The notes: generated from the sequence alone by a model not told the origin. Counted from the first letter of the stretch, positions 21,661 through 37,682 are shown. The stretch: 64,000 nucleotides of DNA from Cucumis sativus (GCF_000004075.3 NC_026658.2:22308075-22372074), one strand, 5' to 3'. Numbers and translations: made by a program.

Positions 21661-23110
21661 AAAATGATTTCAGACACTATGTATTATGTATGAATTAATA
21701 AATTGTTTAAAATATAAGAAATACAAAAATCTGGTATATATATTTGTTATTTTAGGGGAGGTTGGTGCAATATTGTCTAGCAACAAAATAACAAACTTAT
21801 TTAAAATTCACCAAAGTTGAATGTTGTTAGGGGCAGGCAGCGATTTTGCTATATTTCTTATTATATCGTTTTTTTTTTTTTTTTTTTTTGCCATTTATTA
21901 AGTTGTTATTTACACAATTATCAAAAAGATGAATCCTATTGATTCAATATGCAAGAATCAACTCAACCCAACCCAACTCTTAACTCTTACGAATTCGGGT
22001 TGGGTTGGCACGTGGTTTTTAATTTTTCATCTCACCAAAATTTAGACAAATTTTCATTTTGTTTTTCAATATGCAAAGTGAATAAATTGCTATTCAGGGT
22101 ACAAAACATATTTAAAATGCAACTATACAATTTCTAATTAAAAACATGTTTGCTTTTAGATTTTAGGTTTATATATATATATATATAATCAGGTTGTGCC
22201 GAATCAACTCGACCCCTTACTTACACAACCCGACAATCGGGCTCAACTTTTTATCCTCCAATTTTCTTACTCAACCCAACCCTTATAATTTGGCTACCTC
22301 GTTGGATAATTCGGATTGATGAGGTTATTGGTTTTCTTGAACACCCGTGCTCTCTAATTTTTTTTTAGTGGATGGTAGGTTGGAAATTCAACCTTCTACC
22401 TCTTTAAATGAAAGATTATATCGATATTAGTTGGTCAAATTATCCATGAACCTTTTTGGTCAATAATAAACGTACATGTAAGCTTAAATACCCTTATTTT
22501 CTCTTTAAATTTTTCTTTCACAACTTTTTTAATTAACTAATAGATATTAATGTTAAACACTAAAATACAACTTTTAGTGAAAAAATCAAGATTAAAAATA
22601 ATAAACATGAGCTTTTACCTGAAAAATCAAAATAAAAAATACTAAACAAATTGAAACACAAACTTAAATTTCAACGCCCTAACATTTTGGACCAAAAAAT
22701 TATTTTCTTTCTTTTATCTTAAAGTTTCTTTTGTTTAAGAGTATCACTCGGTTTTATGTTTTTCTAAGGTCACTATCGACTTTTGGACAAACATAACTAT
22801 TGATTTTAAACAATTTGTATAAAAAATGGCTTTCGTATAAATTTAAACATGGATAGAAAATTACTAATAAATATGTGTATCAATCTATCTCTGTCGATAC
22901 AAAATTATCATTGATAAAATCTAAAAATTTATTATATTTTGTAAATATTTTAGTAATCACTTTTTAATTTGAATATAGATACAAATTATATATTAGATTT
23001 ACTCTTTAGAATAATTTCGAAAATAGAAAAAGCCATAGACCCACAATAAAAAATACTAAAAATATTTTCGTCAACATGCGATTAATTGGTCACACGCTTG
23101 TTGAGTAATC
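21661..23110. repeat. AT-rich spacer with a CCCAACCC-type dispersed repeat
   Basis: A T20 run lies at about 21871-21890. At 21960-22340 there are repeated AACCCAACCC and TTCGGGTTGGGTTG phrases in both orientations, a pattern common in dispersed plant MITE-like repeats. The rest is AT-rich without a coding signal. Confidence 0.4.
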
Positions 23111-23119
23111 TTCGTCTAG

Positions 23120-23480
23120 ACGATTGTTTGCTATAGTCTAAACGAATGATCTACGATCGTTTAAGTCATGATACACAATTGTGTATTTCCTTTTAACGAT
23201 GAAAAGAAGATTTCGATTTTAAACGCTTGTGTTGTGTTGACTATGGTAAACAATCATTTAGATCATATCTACACGATCGTTTAGTTATTTTTAAACGATG
23301 TAAAAAGAACTTTAAATCTAAACGATCGTGTTGACTATGGTAAGTGATCGTTTAGATCATATCAACACAATCGTGTAGTTCTTTTTAAACGATGAAAAAA
23401 TGGCTTCAAATTTAAATGATTGTGTTGATTATGGTAAACAATCGTTTAGATTACATCAAAATGATATTTAAATAATCTTG
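23120..23480. repeat. 94-bp tandem repeat with AACGATCGTTT palindromes
   Basis: The phrase GTTGACTATGG starts at 23236 and 23330 and recurs as GTTGATTATGG at 23424, a 94-base period. A degenerate earlier copy lies near 23130, giving about 3.5 copies. Each unit has one or two imperfect palindromes around ACGATCGTTTAG. It lies about 550 bases upstream of the triosephosphate isomerase start codon. Confidence 0.8.
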
Positions 23481-24026
23481 ATATTCTGAAATATAAGAAA
23501 GATGAAGCAACTTTAAAGAATCTTGCCAAAAATAATGAAGATGAAATAAGAGATTTAAACAAAAGAATAAATCATTTTAAAAATAGAAAAAATAAAATTT
23601 GTAAAAGGTGATGAAGAAATCTGGAAAGTGTAGATTATAAATCATAAAAAAGAAAAATGACAAATCATTTACAATATTCAAACACAAATCTGAAAATTAT
23701 AAAAAATATTGTACACCTTCCTGAGCTTTTGCCATCGTACGTATTTTAATATTTTGTTATATTTATAAAAATTAATAGTCATTCTCGTGTTGAAATGAGG
23801 TTTACCGTTTTCCATCTCGTATGCTACAATTCAATTACATAAATATTTCCTTTTTTAAAAAAAAGAAAAGTCGTGGTTTTTTTTGTGATCCGTGTGCGCC
23901 AGTGGTTTTTTTTTTTTTTTCCCTTCTAGCGAACCGCTCTCCTTCTCCACTTAAATTCTGTGATTCTGCTGCTCTCCTTTTGCTCTCATCAAATTCTCCG
24001 ATCCAAAGACTCTTAGAGAAACAAAA
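23481..24026 (+). promoter_or_regulatory. Promoter and leader region of triosephosphate isomerase
   Basis: AT-rich sequence followed by a CT-rich leader at about 23900-24020, ending in ACAAAAATGG at the start codon, a good plant initiation context (A at -3, G at +4). The exact transcription start is not visible. Confidence 0.5.
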
Positions 24027-27322
<3,296 letters not shown>

Positions 27323-29240
27323 ATTGCCTGAGGACGAGATGGTTTAATCTTCCTTTAAGTACGTGATATGTTGCGGAAATTGTTGTTTGCTTGAGGAATA
27401 AAGTTTGAGACCCAATGCTTGTATAATCATCATTTTGTATTCTCTCCTTTTTGATACATTTTGACATAAATTTGGCATTGTTGAGGCAATACAATGTTTA
27501 TGATTGGATTGAGGTCATCTCAATTCTAATACAGACAAGATGTTGTGAGTTCTAATTATAGTATGGTTCAGATTTCAAAAATTTCTTTCTATGTTCCTGT
27601 GGGTTTCATCTTATGGAGTTATATGAGTCGTTTTATTTGGCATAGTGGAGTTTTTTTCTTGGAGAGCTTAGCAGATTTAGTTTAACTAGAAGAGTATGTA
27701 TGTTTCTCATTTTCAATAAAAAAAAGTCGACTATTTGAACTTTTGCATATAAAAACTCTACAACCCAAAAATAGCAAATTGATTTTAGCCCAATTGTGTG
27801 TTTTTTTTTGTGCAAATATCAAATGAGTGCAAACGATAATTGGAGAGGCGTAACAGAGAAGAGTCAGTGACAAATAGGTATATGGATCGAGGTGGCTTGA
27901 TGAAAAATACGCCCACAAATAAAAAACAACGGCAATACTCCTCAAGCAATGCCTTCGTTCGTCTGACTTGCACTTGCTTTGACATCGAAGGGAAAGACTA
28001 GTTACTTTGGATTTGAAATTCTCAAAATTATATAGTTTTATGAACTTTTATTTGGAAGTTTAGTTTAGTCAAAATGAATCTTAAAAAATAGGTTCAACTT
28101 TTTAGTCTGAGAGATTTATTGGAGCTGTGAATCTTTTTATGAATGATTGAGGAAACAGACCTGAAATTGAGCTTTTACTGTAGAAGATAGTATATTTCTA
28201 CATTGGTTTATCTCAAAATAATTTTAGTTTTCTGAAATTGCGAGTGTTATAAAATATCAGTTACTATATCTTCAGTGTGTGAATTGTGGGTGTGTAGATA
28301 TTCAATAGTATCTTTTAAAGTATTCAAAACGAATGTATTCTAATAGTCTTAAATTGTAAGACATTGTTAAGGTATCCATGTACAATGAAATACATTGTAC
28401 GCAAAATATATCATACTTGAAGACAACAATTAAGGTGCCTATGCTTACATATCACATAAAAAGTATCTTGTTCCTAAATGATAATACAAGTCGTCAATTT
28501 CTGATTATGAAAACATAGAAGTATTTAATTGCAAAATAAAGAGTTGAATTTAATACCAATAAACTAGAATAGGGTATCTCATAAAGTTGATATACTTATA
28601 TGGCTTTCACATATATGAAATACACTCTACTTGAGTAAAAAGGATGATATATCCCTAGCTCACAATGATTACAACTTTTTCATAAATACATAGATTTAGG
28701 ATACTGCTTATCTATGTTTCGTTCGATTTTGTGAAGTAGTCTATAAGTGAGAACGTGTTAGTGTTAACTTGAATTGTTTAGAAAACTTTTGATTTCAAAG
28801 TATTAATTATTTTGAAATCTTTGTATACTGTATTTGGAACTATTTTATTTTGACGTTATTGTGTTTAACTTTGAAATAATATATCAAATTACCTTTATAG
28901 ACAAATCGATATCATAAAATTGTGAATGATACCGTATCTTGATGACCAACTTTTTTTATCTTTTTGTGTGTGAGCTGTTTGTTATTTATAACAATATCCA
29001 ACATAGGTGTGTTTAGGACATCCTAGTTTTATTTGTTATTATAAAGTTTGGTTAGGTAAACAACTCTGATTATGATTCAATGAACTATTTAGGAAACCTT
29101 TCTTATTATTGATTTTGTAACAAATATATCCAAATGTTTTTATTTTTTGATTGGAAAGCCCAGCACGAGAATTATAAATTTCTATACACATAAAGGTATT
29201 TAAAAATATGTGATAAGATAATTGAAGAACAAAGCAGGAA
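27323..29240. other. TPI 3' region then featureless AT-rich sequence
   Basis: The TPI 3' UTR probably extends into the first 200-300 bases. From about 27.6 kb on, the sequence is AT-rich with only short frames lacking any family resemblance. Confidence 0.5.
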
Positions 29241-29241
29241 A

Positions 29242-29442
29242 ATGAAACTCAATAAGCTCACACCAACTCAAATAATGAGGAAAATGAAGCAGATGCTGGA
29301 AATGATGGAGAACTTTCCAAGTCAAACCAATCAAGAGACAATCATCATGGCAAAAGACTCAATGACAAAAGCTAGAGCTAAAAGACTTCAAGATGAATTA
29401 AATGCTAGATTTTCAGTCTTTAATAAAGAGTTGGAAATTTAA
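29242..29442 (+). pseudogene. Short Ty3 gag-like fragment
   Basis: A 66-residue frame ending with KDSMTKARAKRLQDELNARF resembles the 'TRARAKR' segment found near the end of some plant Ty3 gag regions. Nothing else of a retroelement is recognisable around it, and it lies 0.6 kb upstream of CACTA remnants. Weak similarity only. Confidence 0.35.
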
Positions 29443-29486
29443 GAGTCACTTAGACACCCAAGGGTCATAATAAATCTAGAAATTCT

Positions 29487-29575
29487 GATCATTCACATCT
29501 TTAATGCATTTTAGATTCATTCACATTTTTAATGCATTTTAGATTCATTCGCATCTTTAATATGTACTTATTTAA
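29487..29575. repeat. 28-bp tandem repeat, about 2.5 copies
   Basis: The unit ATTCACATCTTTAATGCATT-TTAGATTC repeats directly with one or two changes per copy. Nearby, at 29650-29745, GTGATATCAGATGATAATCA and its near inverse make a short hairpin-like arrangement. Confidence 0.6.
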
Positions 29576-30029
29576 TGCATACTTTCATTTATTAGGATAG
29601 TTGAAATGACATAAAATTAAATGTCGTATCCTTTCATATATTACGAATATGAAAAAATTAATGATATCAGACGGTAATCATAAGTTATGAGAGTGATATC
29701 AGATGATAATCATAAGGCTATCTGATGATTATCACTTTTAAATTTGCTACTTTTGCAAATTTAAAAAACATTGTGACATATGTTCTATTATCATTATTTT
29801 TTTTGCTATTTTTGCAAAAAGCCCATTTGAATTTGACTTTCAAATTGCATTAAAATTTTTGAAAATGTTAAATAGCCTAACTAAAAAGGTTGACATATTT
29901 GAGAGAGATCTGCATACACCATTGAAGTGTTTAGAGTGTTTAAAATGTTAAACAACGTGTAGTTAATGGGAGATTGAACATAAATTATTCATAAAAGTAA
30001 GTTTGAATAGTTGGAGTATTTGAGAGAAT

Positions 30030-31560
30030 GGGTATAAAACTAATCTAACATATTTATTTGTTAGAGCTTTTACGAGATGATAAGAGTTTGATTAAACTTA
30101 GGGATATGTTTTCTGTTGAGTCAATAGAAGTTTTCCAATTTTTAGAGATTGCAAAAGATAACACAAATAATTATGGAAAAATAAGGTGCCCATGCAAGAA
30201 ATCTATGAATTCAAACTATGACTCATTAAAGGGTGTGAGGCGACATCTATTAACCACTTGAATAGCCTTCTCCTATATAAATTGGGTGTATCAAGGAGAG
30301 CCCGTAAACTTGCACATAGATATGTAAAGATTTGATGAACGAATGAGTAGTAGTAATTCTTTTGATGAAGGAACTAGCATTAACTCACTTAAGAAAATGA
30401 AATGTTGGATATGTTGCATGATCTACAAGCTAGTATAACAAGTAGAATTGATGAAGGAAGGTTTATATTTAGAAGAAGACATAACAAACGTGGTATTTAA
30501 GGAGTTACTAAATCAAGCAAGTTGTGAGCTATACCCCGGCTGTTCACAATTTTCGTCACTAAACTTTTTGGTTAAAATGATGCATGTGAAGGTTCTCAAT
30601 GGTTGGAGCAACAAGTCCTTCGATATGATGTTAAAGTTAATAAAATGTGTGTTTCCAATGTGTACTACCAACATCCCTAGTTCATTCTATGAAGCAAAAC
30701 ACAAATTACGTGATTTGGGTCTCGGGTACGAGACTATTCATGCTTGTAACTATGACTGTGTATTGTTCTAGAAGAAGTTTGAGGAGTTGCAACAATGTCC
30801 TACTTGTGGTGAGTCTCGATACAAGATTAATTTCAATAAATCAGAAAAGAAAATTCCATAAAAAAATATTGCGTTACTTTCTGGTGGTGCCAAGATTACA
30901 ACGATTGTTTGTATGGCAAGAAAGTTCGACATACATGTGATGACATAAGAATAAACGAGTGGAAACAGAGCATGTGTTGAGACATCCAATCGATGTAGAG
31001 GGATGAAAGTACTTTGATTCTGAATTTTTTTATTTTGCTTTAGAGCCACGAAATGTTCATTTGGAGTTAGCTTCATATGGATTGAATATATCCAATCATA
31101 TAAGTATCTCGTACAGTATGTGGCCTGTGGTGTTAATTCCGTATAATTTTCCACCATGGAAATATATGAAAGAATCAAACTTCTTCATGTCATTTCTCAT
31201 TCCCAGTCCAAAATCTTCTGGCAGAAAAAATGATGTGAACCAACAACCATTACTTGAGGAACTAAACAATCTATGGACGTTTGGTGTGCATACATATGAT
31301 TGTCTAACATATCAATGTTTTCAGTTGTATGCAATCTTGTTGTGGATAATTAATGATTTTCCGGCATATGGTGATCTATTCGATTGGAGTACAAAGGGCA
31401 TTAGGCATGTCCCATTTGCATGGGGGATAAATCATCGTTTGGGATACGTGAAAAAATAGGATTCATGGGACATCGACGGTATCTTCCAGATAACCATGTT
31501 TGGCGTAGAAGTATATGTGAGGGTTAGCGAAAAAATTATTAGATGATGACACTACTTTTG
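30030..31560 (+). pseudogene. CACTA (En/Spm) transposase remnant, TNP2 type
   Basis: The segment 30058-30261 encodes a transposase-associated domain (EFLEIAKD-like, IRCPCKKSMN, GVRRHLLTTGI, then an INWVYQGEPV-like stretch). 30448-30771 gives ELYPGCSQFSSLNFLVKMMH, NGWSNKSFDMML and SFYEAKHKLRDLGLGYETIH, ending at a stop where TNP2 continues with WKKF. 30785-31460 continues with CPTCGESRYK, VPRLQRLF, HFDSEF-like, SISYSMWPVVLIPYNFPPWK and FPAYGDLFDWSTKG. The order matches TNP2, but frameshifts and stops break it, and the part downstream of about 31.56 kb is lost. Non-functional. Confidence 0.8.
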
Positions 31561-32348
31561 TTTTCAAATGTGTTTGAATCTGTTCACTTGAAGACTAATT
31601 TTTTGTCGCCTATGTATTTTAACCACAAAGTCTTGCCATTTCAAGGTTGTTTTGAGGAGGGAAAATAAAAACTTTGCTTTCCAAGGATTAAAGTGAAAAC
31701 TTCAAGGTTTGAAAGTATGGTTAAGACCAACCACATGGTTCATGAGTATTCATTTTATAATTTAATCAAGATTGATAATTCTTGTACAGTAAGTTGCATA
31801 CGTAGATTTATAATATCATGCACATCATTGTTTTCACAAGACATGATGGAAAAACTAGTCTAGAATTAAGGAAAATTTTCTAAGAGATTGCTAAAAGTTG
31901 ATGTTTCATAGGATAAAATTCTCAATTTTCTTTTATCCATTTTTGCTGCAAAATGGAAACCAAACACTACTTGTATGAGATATTTGGTAATCTATGTTCG
32001 TTTTTCCCCTAACAAGAAGAGAAGCTCAAATTATGGATAATTATAATTCATAACAATGAAGAGAAGGTAAGGAGGAATCAAATAACTCAAAAGTGATTGT
32101 TTTTTACACACAAACACACAAAAGAGTATTCCAATACAAATGAAATATACAAATGTCTAAATAATTGCATGAGATTAAAAATTCTCAAGACCCATTCCCC
32201 TCCCCCTCTTTAGGGAAGTCAAAAAAAGGAAACAATCTATGCTTGTTTCTATTTTTTCTCTTTCCATTTTCACCTACTTGGACCTTAGCAATAACTCTCT
32301 GATGTTGGACATATGTACACAGATTTAAAGATTGCTACTATACAATAT
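31561..32348. other. Spacer between CACTA remnant and the TRM-like gene
   Basis: AT-rich sequence with possible residual CACTA sequence on the left. The right 200-300 bases are probably the 3' UTR of the minus-strand TRM-like gene. No other feature is seen. Confidence 0.4.
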
Positions 32349-35300
32349 CTACCCAAAAAGTTCCTTATAACTTATTACTTCATCTAAAAGTTCATCAAGA
32401 ATCATATCTTCCAGATCAAGTGCTATGAATTCTGTTTCAGGGTGGAGGTTCATCCAATCATCACCTTTGTTTAAATCTCGCCCTACCACATCGTCTAAAC
32501 ATTGGTCTAGTTCTGGTCCCAAGCGCAGGTACCAGGCAATTTTTTCTTGAACCTCCTCGAGAAGATATTGCCCAAGTGGCATTGGACGAATTTGGCTCAT
32601 CGAGGAGAAGGTTTTCAGGACACTAACGAATGAGGTTTCATACATATTATGTAATGTCTCATAAACTAAATCATGCAGAAGTTGGTGATCAGAATCCTTG
32701 TCAACCTTCCCCCAATAGCATTCAAGTTTTTCGTAAAAGCAAGCCTCCTCTCCCTCAAATATTGAAGAATTAAGAGGTTGGTCTATTGTGTGATCACTAT
32801 CGATAAAGCTGGAGAGCTGAAGAATATACCTCATATAGTTGAAGTCGGCACAATCAGAATGCAGATGGAGATAGAAATATTTCTTTTGAGCATCATCAAT
32901 TATCTCATGACTGACAGTGGTTTCATAAGCTGGCAAAACTTCTGTCCTGGCCTCATTAGGTTGGCCATTAGAAAGTTCAAGCTCATAAATACTGCACCAA
33001 GGATCTAGTATTTCACCTGACACAGTTTAACCAAAAACATGAGTTTCATTTTTTATTTATTATTGCGTTAATTTTGGAAAATTTGATAAATGAAGATAGA
33101 TGTTTGACAGAAATAGAATAATCTTGCTAAAGAGATAAAATGCCTGGGAGTTTAACTCATCGGAGGCAGTTGTAAAAACAGAGTAAATATTGATGTATTA
33201 AGGCAAGCTATATTATATGTTTAATGTAAACTTCAGGAGCATTATTTAGACAAAAGACTATGAATAGCTTCCCATACTTACCTACTGAGTCCGAGAGGTC
33301 CGAAGTTTCATCATCTTGAAAACAAGTTTGAAGTTCTAAGACTTGATTGATGTGTGAAAGATCACTAACATGATCAACGACCTCCCTGACATCTTCAACT
33401 ATGCATTCACTACCTGATACTTGATCATGTTTACCATTTGATATATCTGGGTGAGCTATTTTCTGTTTGTGCTCATATACCCAGGCAGCTCCCTCATCAT
33501 TTATGACCTCGTTTAAACTACTTGAATAATCAACAGGCACATTGTCATCCCCTTCTTCTATAATACTTGACGAATCGCTATCCAATGGTGTAGATACATG
33601 TGCAGTTAATAGATGGCCAGGATTCTCATCTTTTCGAATATTATTATATGTACTCGAGTGTGCCAAACCCCTCTTTGGTTTTTTTGTGCGAGAAACAGCA
33701 TGAGGAGGGTCAGTAAATAATGCACAGAAGAGATCAATACCAGAAAAAGAAAGATGCCTTCCAAAGTTTTTTTTAGGCCCCTCTATATTTGGTATCTTTT
33801 CTCCACTTATCAGCCTAAAGCTTTGTGAGTGATTACACTTCGCATCTCTGTTTTTATCAAAACCGTCCTCAGATAGTTTAGAATATCTTTCCAGAGAGGC
33901 ACTTAATGAAGCAGTTCCTGTCTTGGTTTGAACGTTGTTATTGAGATTATCATTCCCAGAATTATCAGTCTCACTGTATCCTCCTACAATGCCTGAGCCA
34001 TCAGCAAATTGAGAATATCTTTCCAGAGAAGCATTTGGTGAAGCAATAGCTGTCTTGGTTTGAACTCCATTACTGAGATTATCATTCTCAGAGTTGCCAG
34101 TCTCACTGTGTCCTCTAGTAGCAGTTCCTTTACTTTCCTGAGCCTCTTCTTCGTGAAAGGGAAGTTCATGTCCAGGGGAATGCACGGTTGGTATTCCTTT
34201 CGATGTTTTCTGGTGATTTCCCCTCTTCCTCTCCTTGAGTGAGCCCCTTATTTTCTGCTTAATAAAATTGAAACGCTTGACAACCAATTGATTCCACCCC
34301 CCATGCCTTAGTCCATGATTCAAGCCTGAAGAAGAGGGTGTTGTTTGGTGTTTTATGTTATGTGAAGTACTATCAGAATCACAAGGTGTCATATCTTCAT
34401 GAAAATTCTCGGGAGATTTAGATTCAACCAGCTTTGATGGGTGGGGAGAATTAGATTTTTGTTTTGGATAGGACTCACTCTGCTTGTGTCGGAGTGAGCT
34501 AAGTTTTCTGTATCCTTTTTGTGCTGAACTAGGAGCAGGAAAGGACCCTGATTTTGCTAGACTTGCTGAGGACTTCTTATTTTGCGAGGTTTGGAGAGTG
34601 TTCTTACTATGTGCACCCTGTAACAATTCAGCAAAAAGTTTTCTATTTGCCTTAAATATCTCTTGTATATGAGCGTCTGTCTTAAATGAGCGACAGGAAA
34701 CATTTCTGTTGATCTTGTTTGCTTCTAAGTTTTTCTTTACTCCATTAGATTTTTTTGTCAAAGAAGGCAATTGAATATCAATTTTTCTCTGGATAAAGTA
34801 GTCCTCATTATCCATGGCACTCAGAGAAACACTCCTCATTCCAGATGCAGCTAATTTCACAGGAGATTTCTGTCGAGAAGTGATTCCGTTGTCTCCATTT
34901 TCATCACTATATCCTGGAGAATAATATGAAGACTCTATATGATGTATAGACTGTGTTCGAATCAACCTTCGTTTTGAACTGGAATTGAATTTCCAGAACT
35001 TTTGGCTTTCTTCCTCTGACATCTCTTGAGCCATCACTTCATTTACATGGGCTTCTCCAGGTTTTCTGCCAATAGGACAACTCTCTGCAGTACACTGTTA
35101 AACATGATAAATTCAGAGTTAAATAATAATATCACAAAATAAGATCTACTAATATATGATAAAACTACCATGACCTTACCACTAGAGGATCGTTTCCATC
35201 ATTACTTTGTTCTGAGACTTTCTCAACTTGGTGGTCGTTTCGAGTTGATTTTGGACCTCCCTTGTCTACAGATGAAGTTTAAAGTAAATTATTTGGAAAA

Positions 35301-35905
35301 GGACACTGAAATCAGGTTACTAAATTCACAGAAAAACTGAAATAGAATGCTGTTGGCCCAGTGACCATTGCTATATTTAGAAGAAAACCAGCTTGAAACT
35401 ATTTTCCCAATTTAACTTTCTCCTCAATCCAATTAATCCCCTCTCAACAATTAATAGTTCCACAATATTTGAACTTTTCTAACCAGAAAGTTAGAAACAG
35501 ACTACACAAATAACTTCCCCCACCCCCCTCCGCACCACTTTACTTGTTTACTCAAATAGGATTTATTCTATAGGCTACACAATAACAACAACAACAAAAT
35601 AATAAAAGAAATCAAATGAAACTGAGACTTGTAACTCCAGTGAATGAAGATATCAGATAACCAAAAAACATAGGAAATTATGGGTAACATAAACTTCGGA
35701 GACAGAGAACAAAATTTAGAAGCAATAAATTAGAGTTTTTCGGCAGGTGTCCAAACTTACTTCTTGAATGCTTTTTGTAAGGAAGCCTCTTTTTAACGTT
35801 ATGCCAACGATGGTAGTCAATAGTGTGGAATATGGTCCAGAAGCAGCCTGGAACGTTCTTGTTAAACTGCAGATTGGAGCCCTGGCGCTGGATGCGCTTT
35901 TCCAT
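32349..35905 (-). CDS. TRM-family (DUF4378) protein, TRM32-like
   Basis: TON1-recruiting-motif proteins bind TON1 and microtubules and help organise cortical arrays and the division plane. Four coding exons on the minus strand with GT-AG borders: 35761-35905, 35180-35265, 33282-35094, 32349-33016. They join in frame to 903 residues. The N-terminus has NVPGCFWTIFHTIDYHRWHN, a motif shared by this TRM subgroup; the middle is low-complexity, Ser/Lys-rich, with a repeated ASLERYS motif (two near-identical copies encoded near 34,030 and 33,900). The C-terminal exon is the DUF4378 domain and ends with LDLEDMILDELLDEVIS, fitting the C-terminal TRM motif. An in-frame ATG 16 codons upstream (35953) is possible; 35905 was chosen because MEKRIQR directly precedes the conserved motif. 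Subgroup name is by recall. Confidence 0.85.
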
Positions 35906-37358
35906 TTTAAACATGAAGAGAACTGAGAAGTCTTCCAAGGTCTCTCCACACACTTAGATGGAAATTGAGCTTAGCCCGTTTTCTTGGCCATCATCCTTTG
36001 GGGTCCATGTGCAAAAACGAAACTACCACTTCAAAATCTACCGAATATTTTATCTTACATGAACTAAACTAAACATGATGTGGAAAGTTCCCCAACCAAA
36101 ATTTCTCAGTTCAGAAACTTACACAAGATTGGAACACCAAATAACAAGAGTCAAACGGAAAAATCTTAACAGCATCTAGCTCTTTTCTCAAATCTCAATT
36201 ATGGAAAGCAGACATGAATTGTATCAAAGTGTCAGGTCCACTCGAGTACTCAAACAATCACAATGGAGGGAGGTACAAATTGAACAGTTCTGTTGAAATT
36301 GAACTGAATTGAACTGAGAAAGAAAAGGGTCTATATTTAAACAGCGGTGTTCTTCAGAATCCAGCAAAACAATTCTACCACGAAACCCAGACACTGAAGA
36401 AACTACCATTTCAACAAAATAGTTAAATAAACATAAGCAGAGGGGAACAGTTTTTCAAACCTTAAATAGCAATAAGAAGAAAGGAAAAAGGTGGGCCTTT
36501 CTTTCAGAAGCTAACAAGTTTCACAGGTTATAGCAGGCTGAGAAGGAGGTGGCTCCTGGAGATGAGACAGAATACAACAAGTTTCTTTTAAATATAGGAG
36601 AAAAGAAGAAATCCATTGGTTTTTCCTTTATGAAAAAGGCAAGGTTTACTCCAAGTTATGATTATGTAAAAAAAGAACCAAAGGGTAGATAGGTAGGAGG
36701 AGGAGGAGAAAAGTAAAAGCATAGAAATATGGTAAAGAACTTGAAATGACTGTGAGCTATGACTAAAGAGAACCATTATTGTTTTATTATTTTTTGATTA
36801 CCAAAACATTTTGACATGTGTTCATAAGATACAGCAGAAACAAGGAAAATATCAAAGAATCAATAAAATAATATCATCTCAGAACACAGGGGAAGTAATG
36901 ATATCTAACCATGGAGTCCCACAGCACCCAAGATTGGTGAATCCTGGTCCAATTGGTCCTAGAACGGATCTCATGGCCTGGTCCAAATTCCATAACCTCG
37001 ATCTCAGAGCACAATCTTCATAATCATACATCCATACGGGTTAGTTGACAGGTTCAATAGTTTACAGAGAAATAAAAGGGTTGGTGGCAAAGTTATTGAA
37101 AATCCAAAGATTGTTAGGTTACATTAAGATACAACCAATTCCATCCACAAGTCATGGTTTCTGTTCCCTCAAATACATAAATTTAATAGGGTTCATAGAA
37201 TGGTAAGGCTTGATCCTTTGTATATCAATCAAATAAACAGCAGAAACATATTATTGAGGATTTACAACTAATAATCAGCAGTTATAAGGAACAAATTTGA
37301 TGCAACCTTCTAAAATACTAGGCTGTTCCATTTTCTAGAAATCATAATCAAATGGGGG
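35906..37358 (-). other. 5' region of the TRM-like gene
   Basis: No coding frame of note. The sequence probably includes 5' UTR and one or more introns of the TRM-like gene, whose first exon may be the block at 37445-37682. A purine-rich stretch lies at 36540-36730. Confidence 0.4.
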
Positions 37359-37682
37359 TTAGAGAAAAAAAAAAAACAGGAAAACATCTCCTTCTTCCAG
37401 ACCCACATGAAAAATTAGGTACAGAAATATTGAGGTGCTAGACTGACCTGAGAACTTCCAAATTCCTCGGAAAGTCGTCGAAACTGGAAATGGGTTCCAA
37501 ATACAATTGTTTTCCGGTTGACCCACCTGAAATTTTTGTGTATTTTTCTTTTGGGTTGGCTGCTTTGTTTCTTGGCAACCAAACAAGTGTCTGCTTCTCC
37601 ATTGTTTTTGGATGGACAAAACGAAGGTTTCTCTCACAATTCTTCTTCCTACGGCCTCACATTGACTAGCTACATTCTCCAA
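37359..37682 (-). other. Unrecognised frame, possible leader exon of the TRM-like gene
   Basis: A 107-residue minus-strand frame starting MENVASQCEAVGRR is less AT-rich than its surroundings and has a good donor (TTCTCAG then GTCAGT, near 37450). I recognise no domain. It could be the untranslated first exon of the TRM-like gene about 1.5 kb downstream, or a short separate gene. Confidence 0.3.

Larger units (their letters stand above)
17430..21850. mobile_element. Decayed MULE carrying a DUF1985-type gene
   Basis: Two converging coding remnants lie together: a DUF1985-like segment plus acidic linker on the plus strand (17440-18830) and a mudrA-like transposase on the minus strand (20085-21660). 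MULEs that carry DUF1985/Ulp1-type genes are known from melon, Arabidopsis and rice. Here no Ulp1 catalytic segment was found, and neither terminal repeat could be paired by eye. Both outer boundaries are approximate. Confidence 0.6.

Noticed and set aside
23120..23480. CRISPR-like or integron-like array upstream of TPI
   Set aside because: Units are contiguous and diverged by point changes with no spacer/repeat alternation; simple tandem repeat.
33984..34672. Extra frames inside the TRM-like exon
   Set aside because: Shadows of the 1.8-kb coding exon in other frames or strand.
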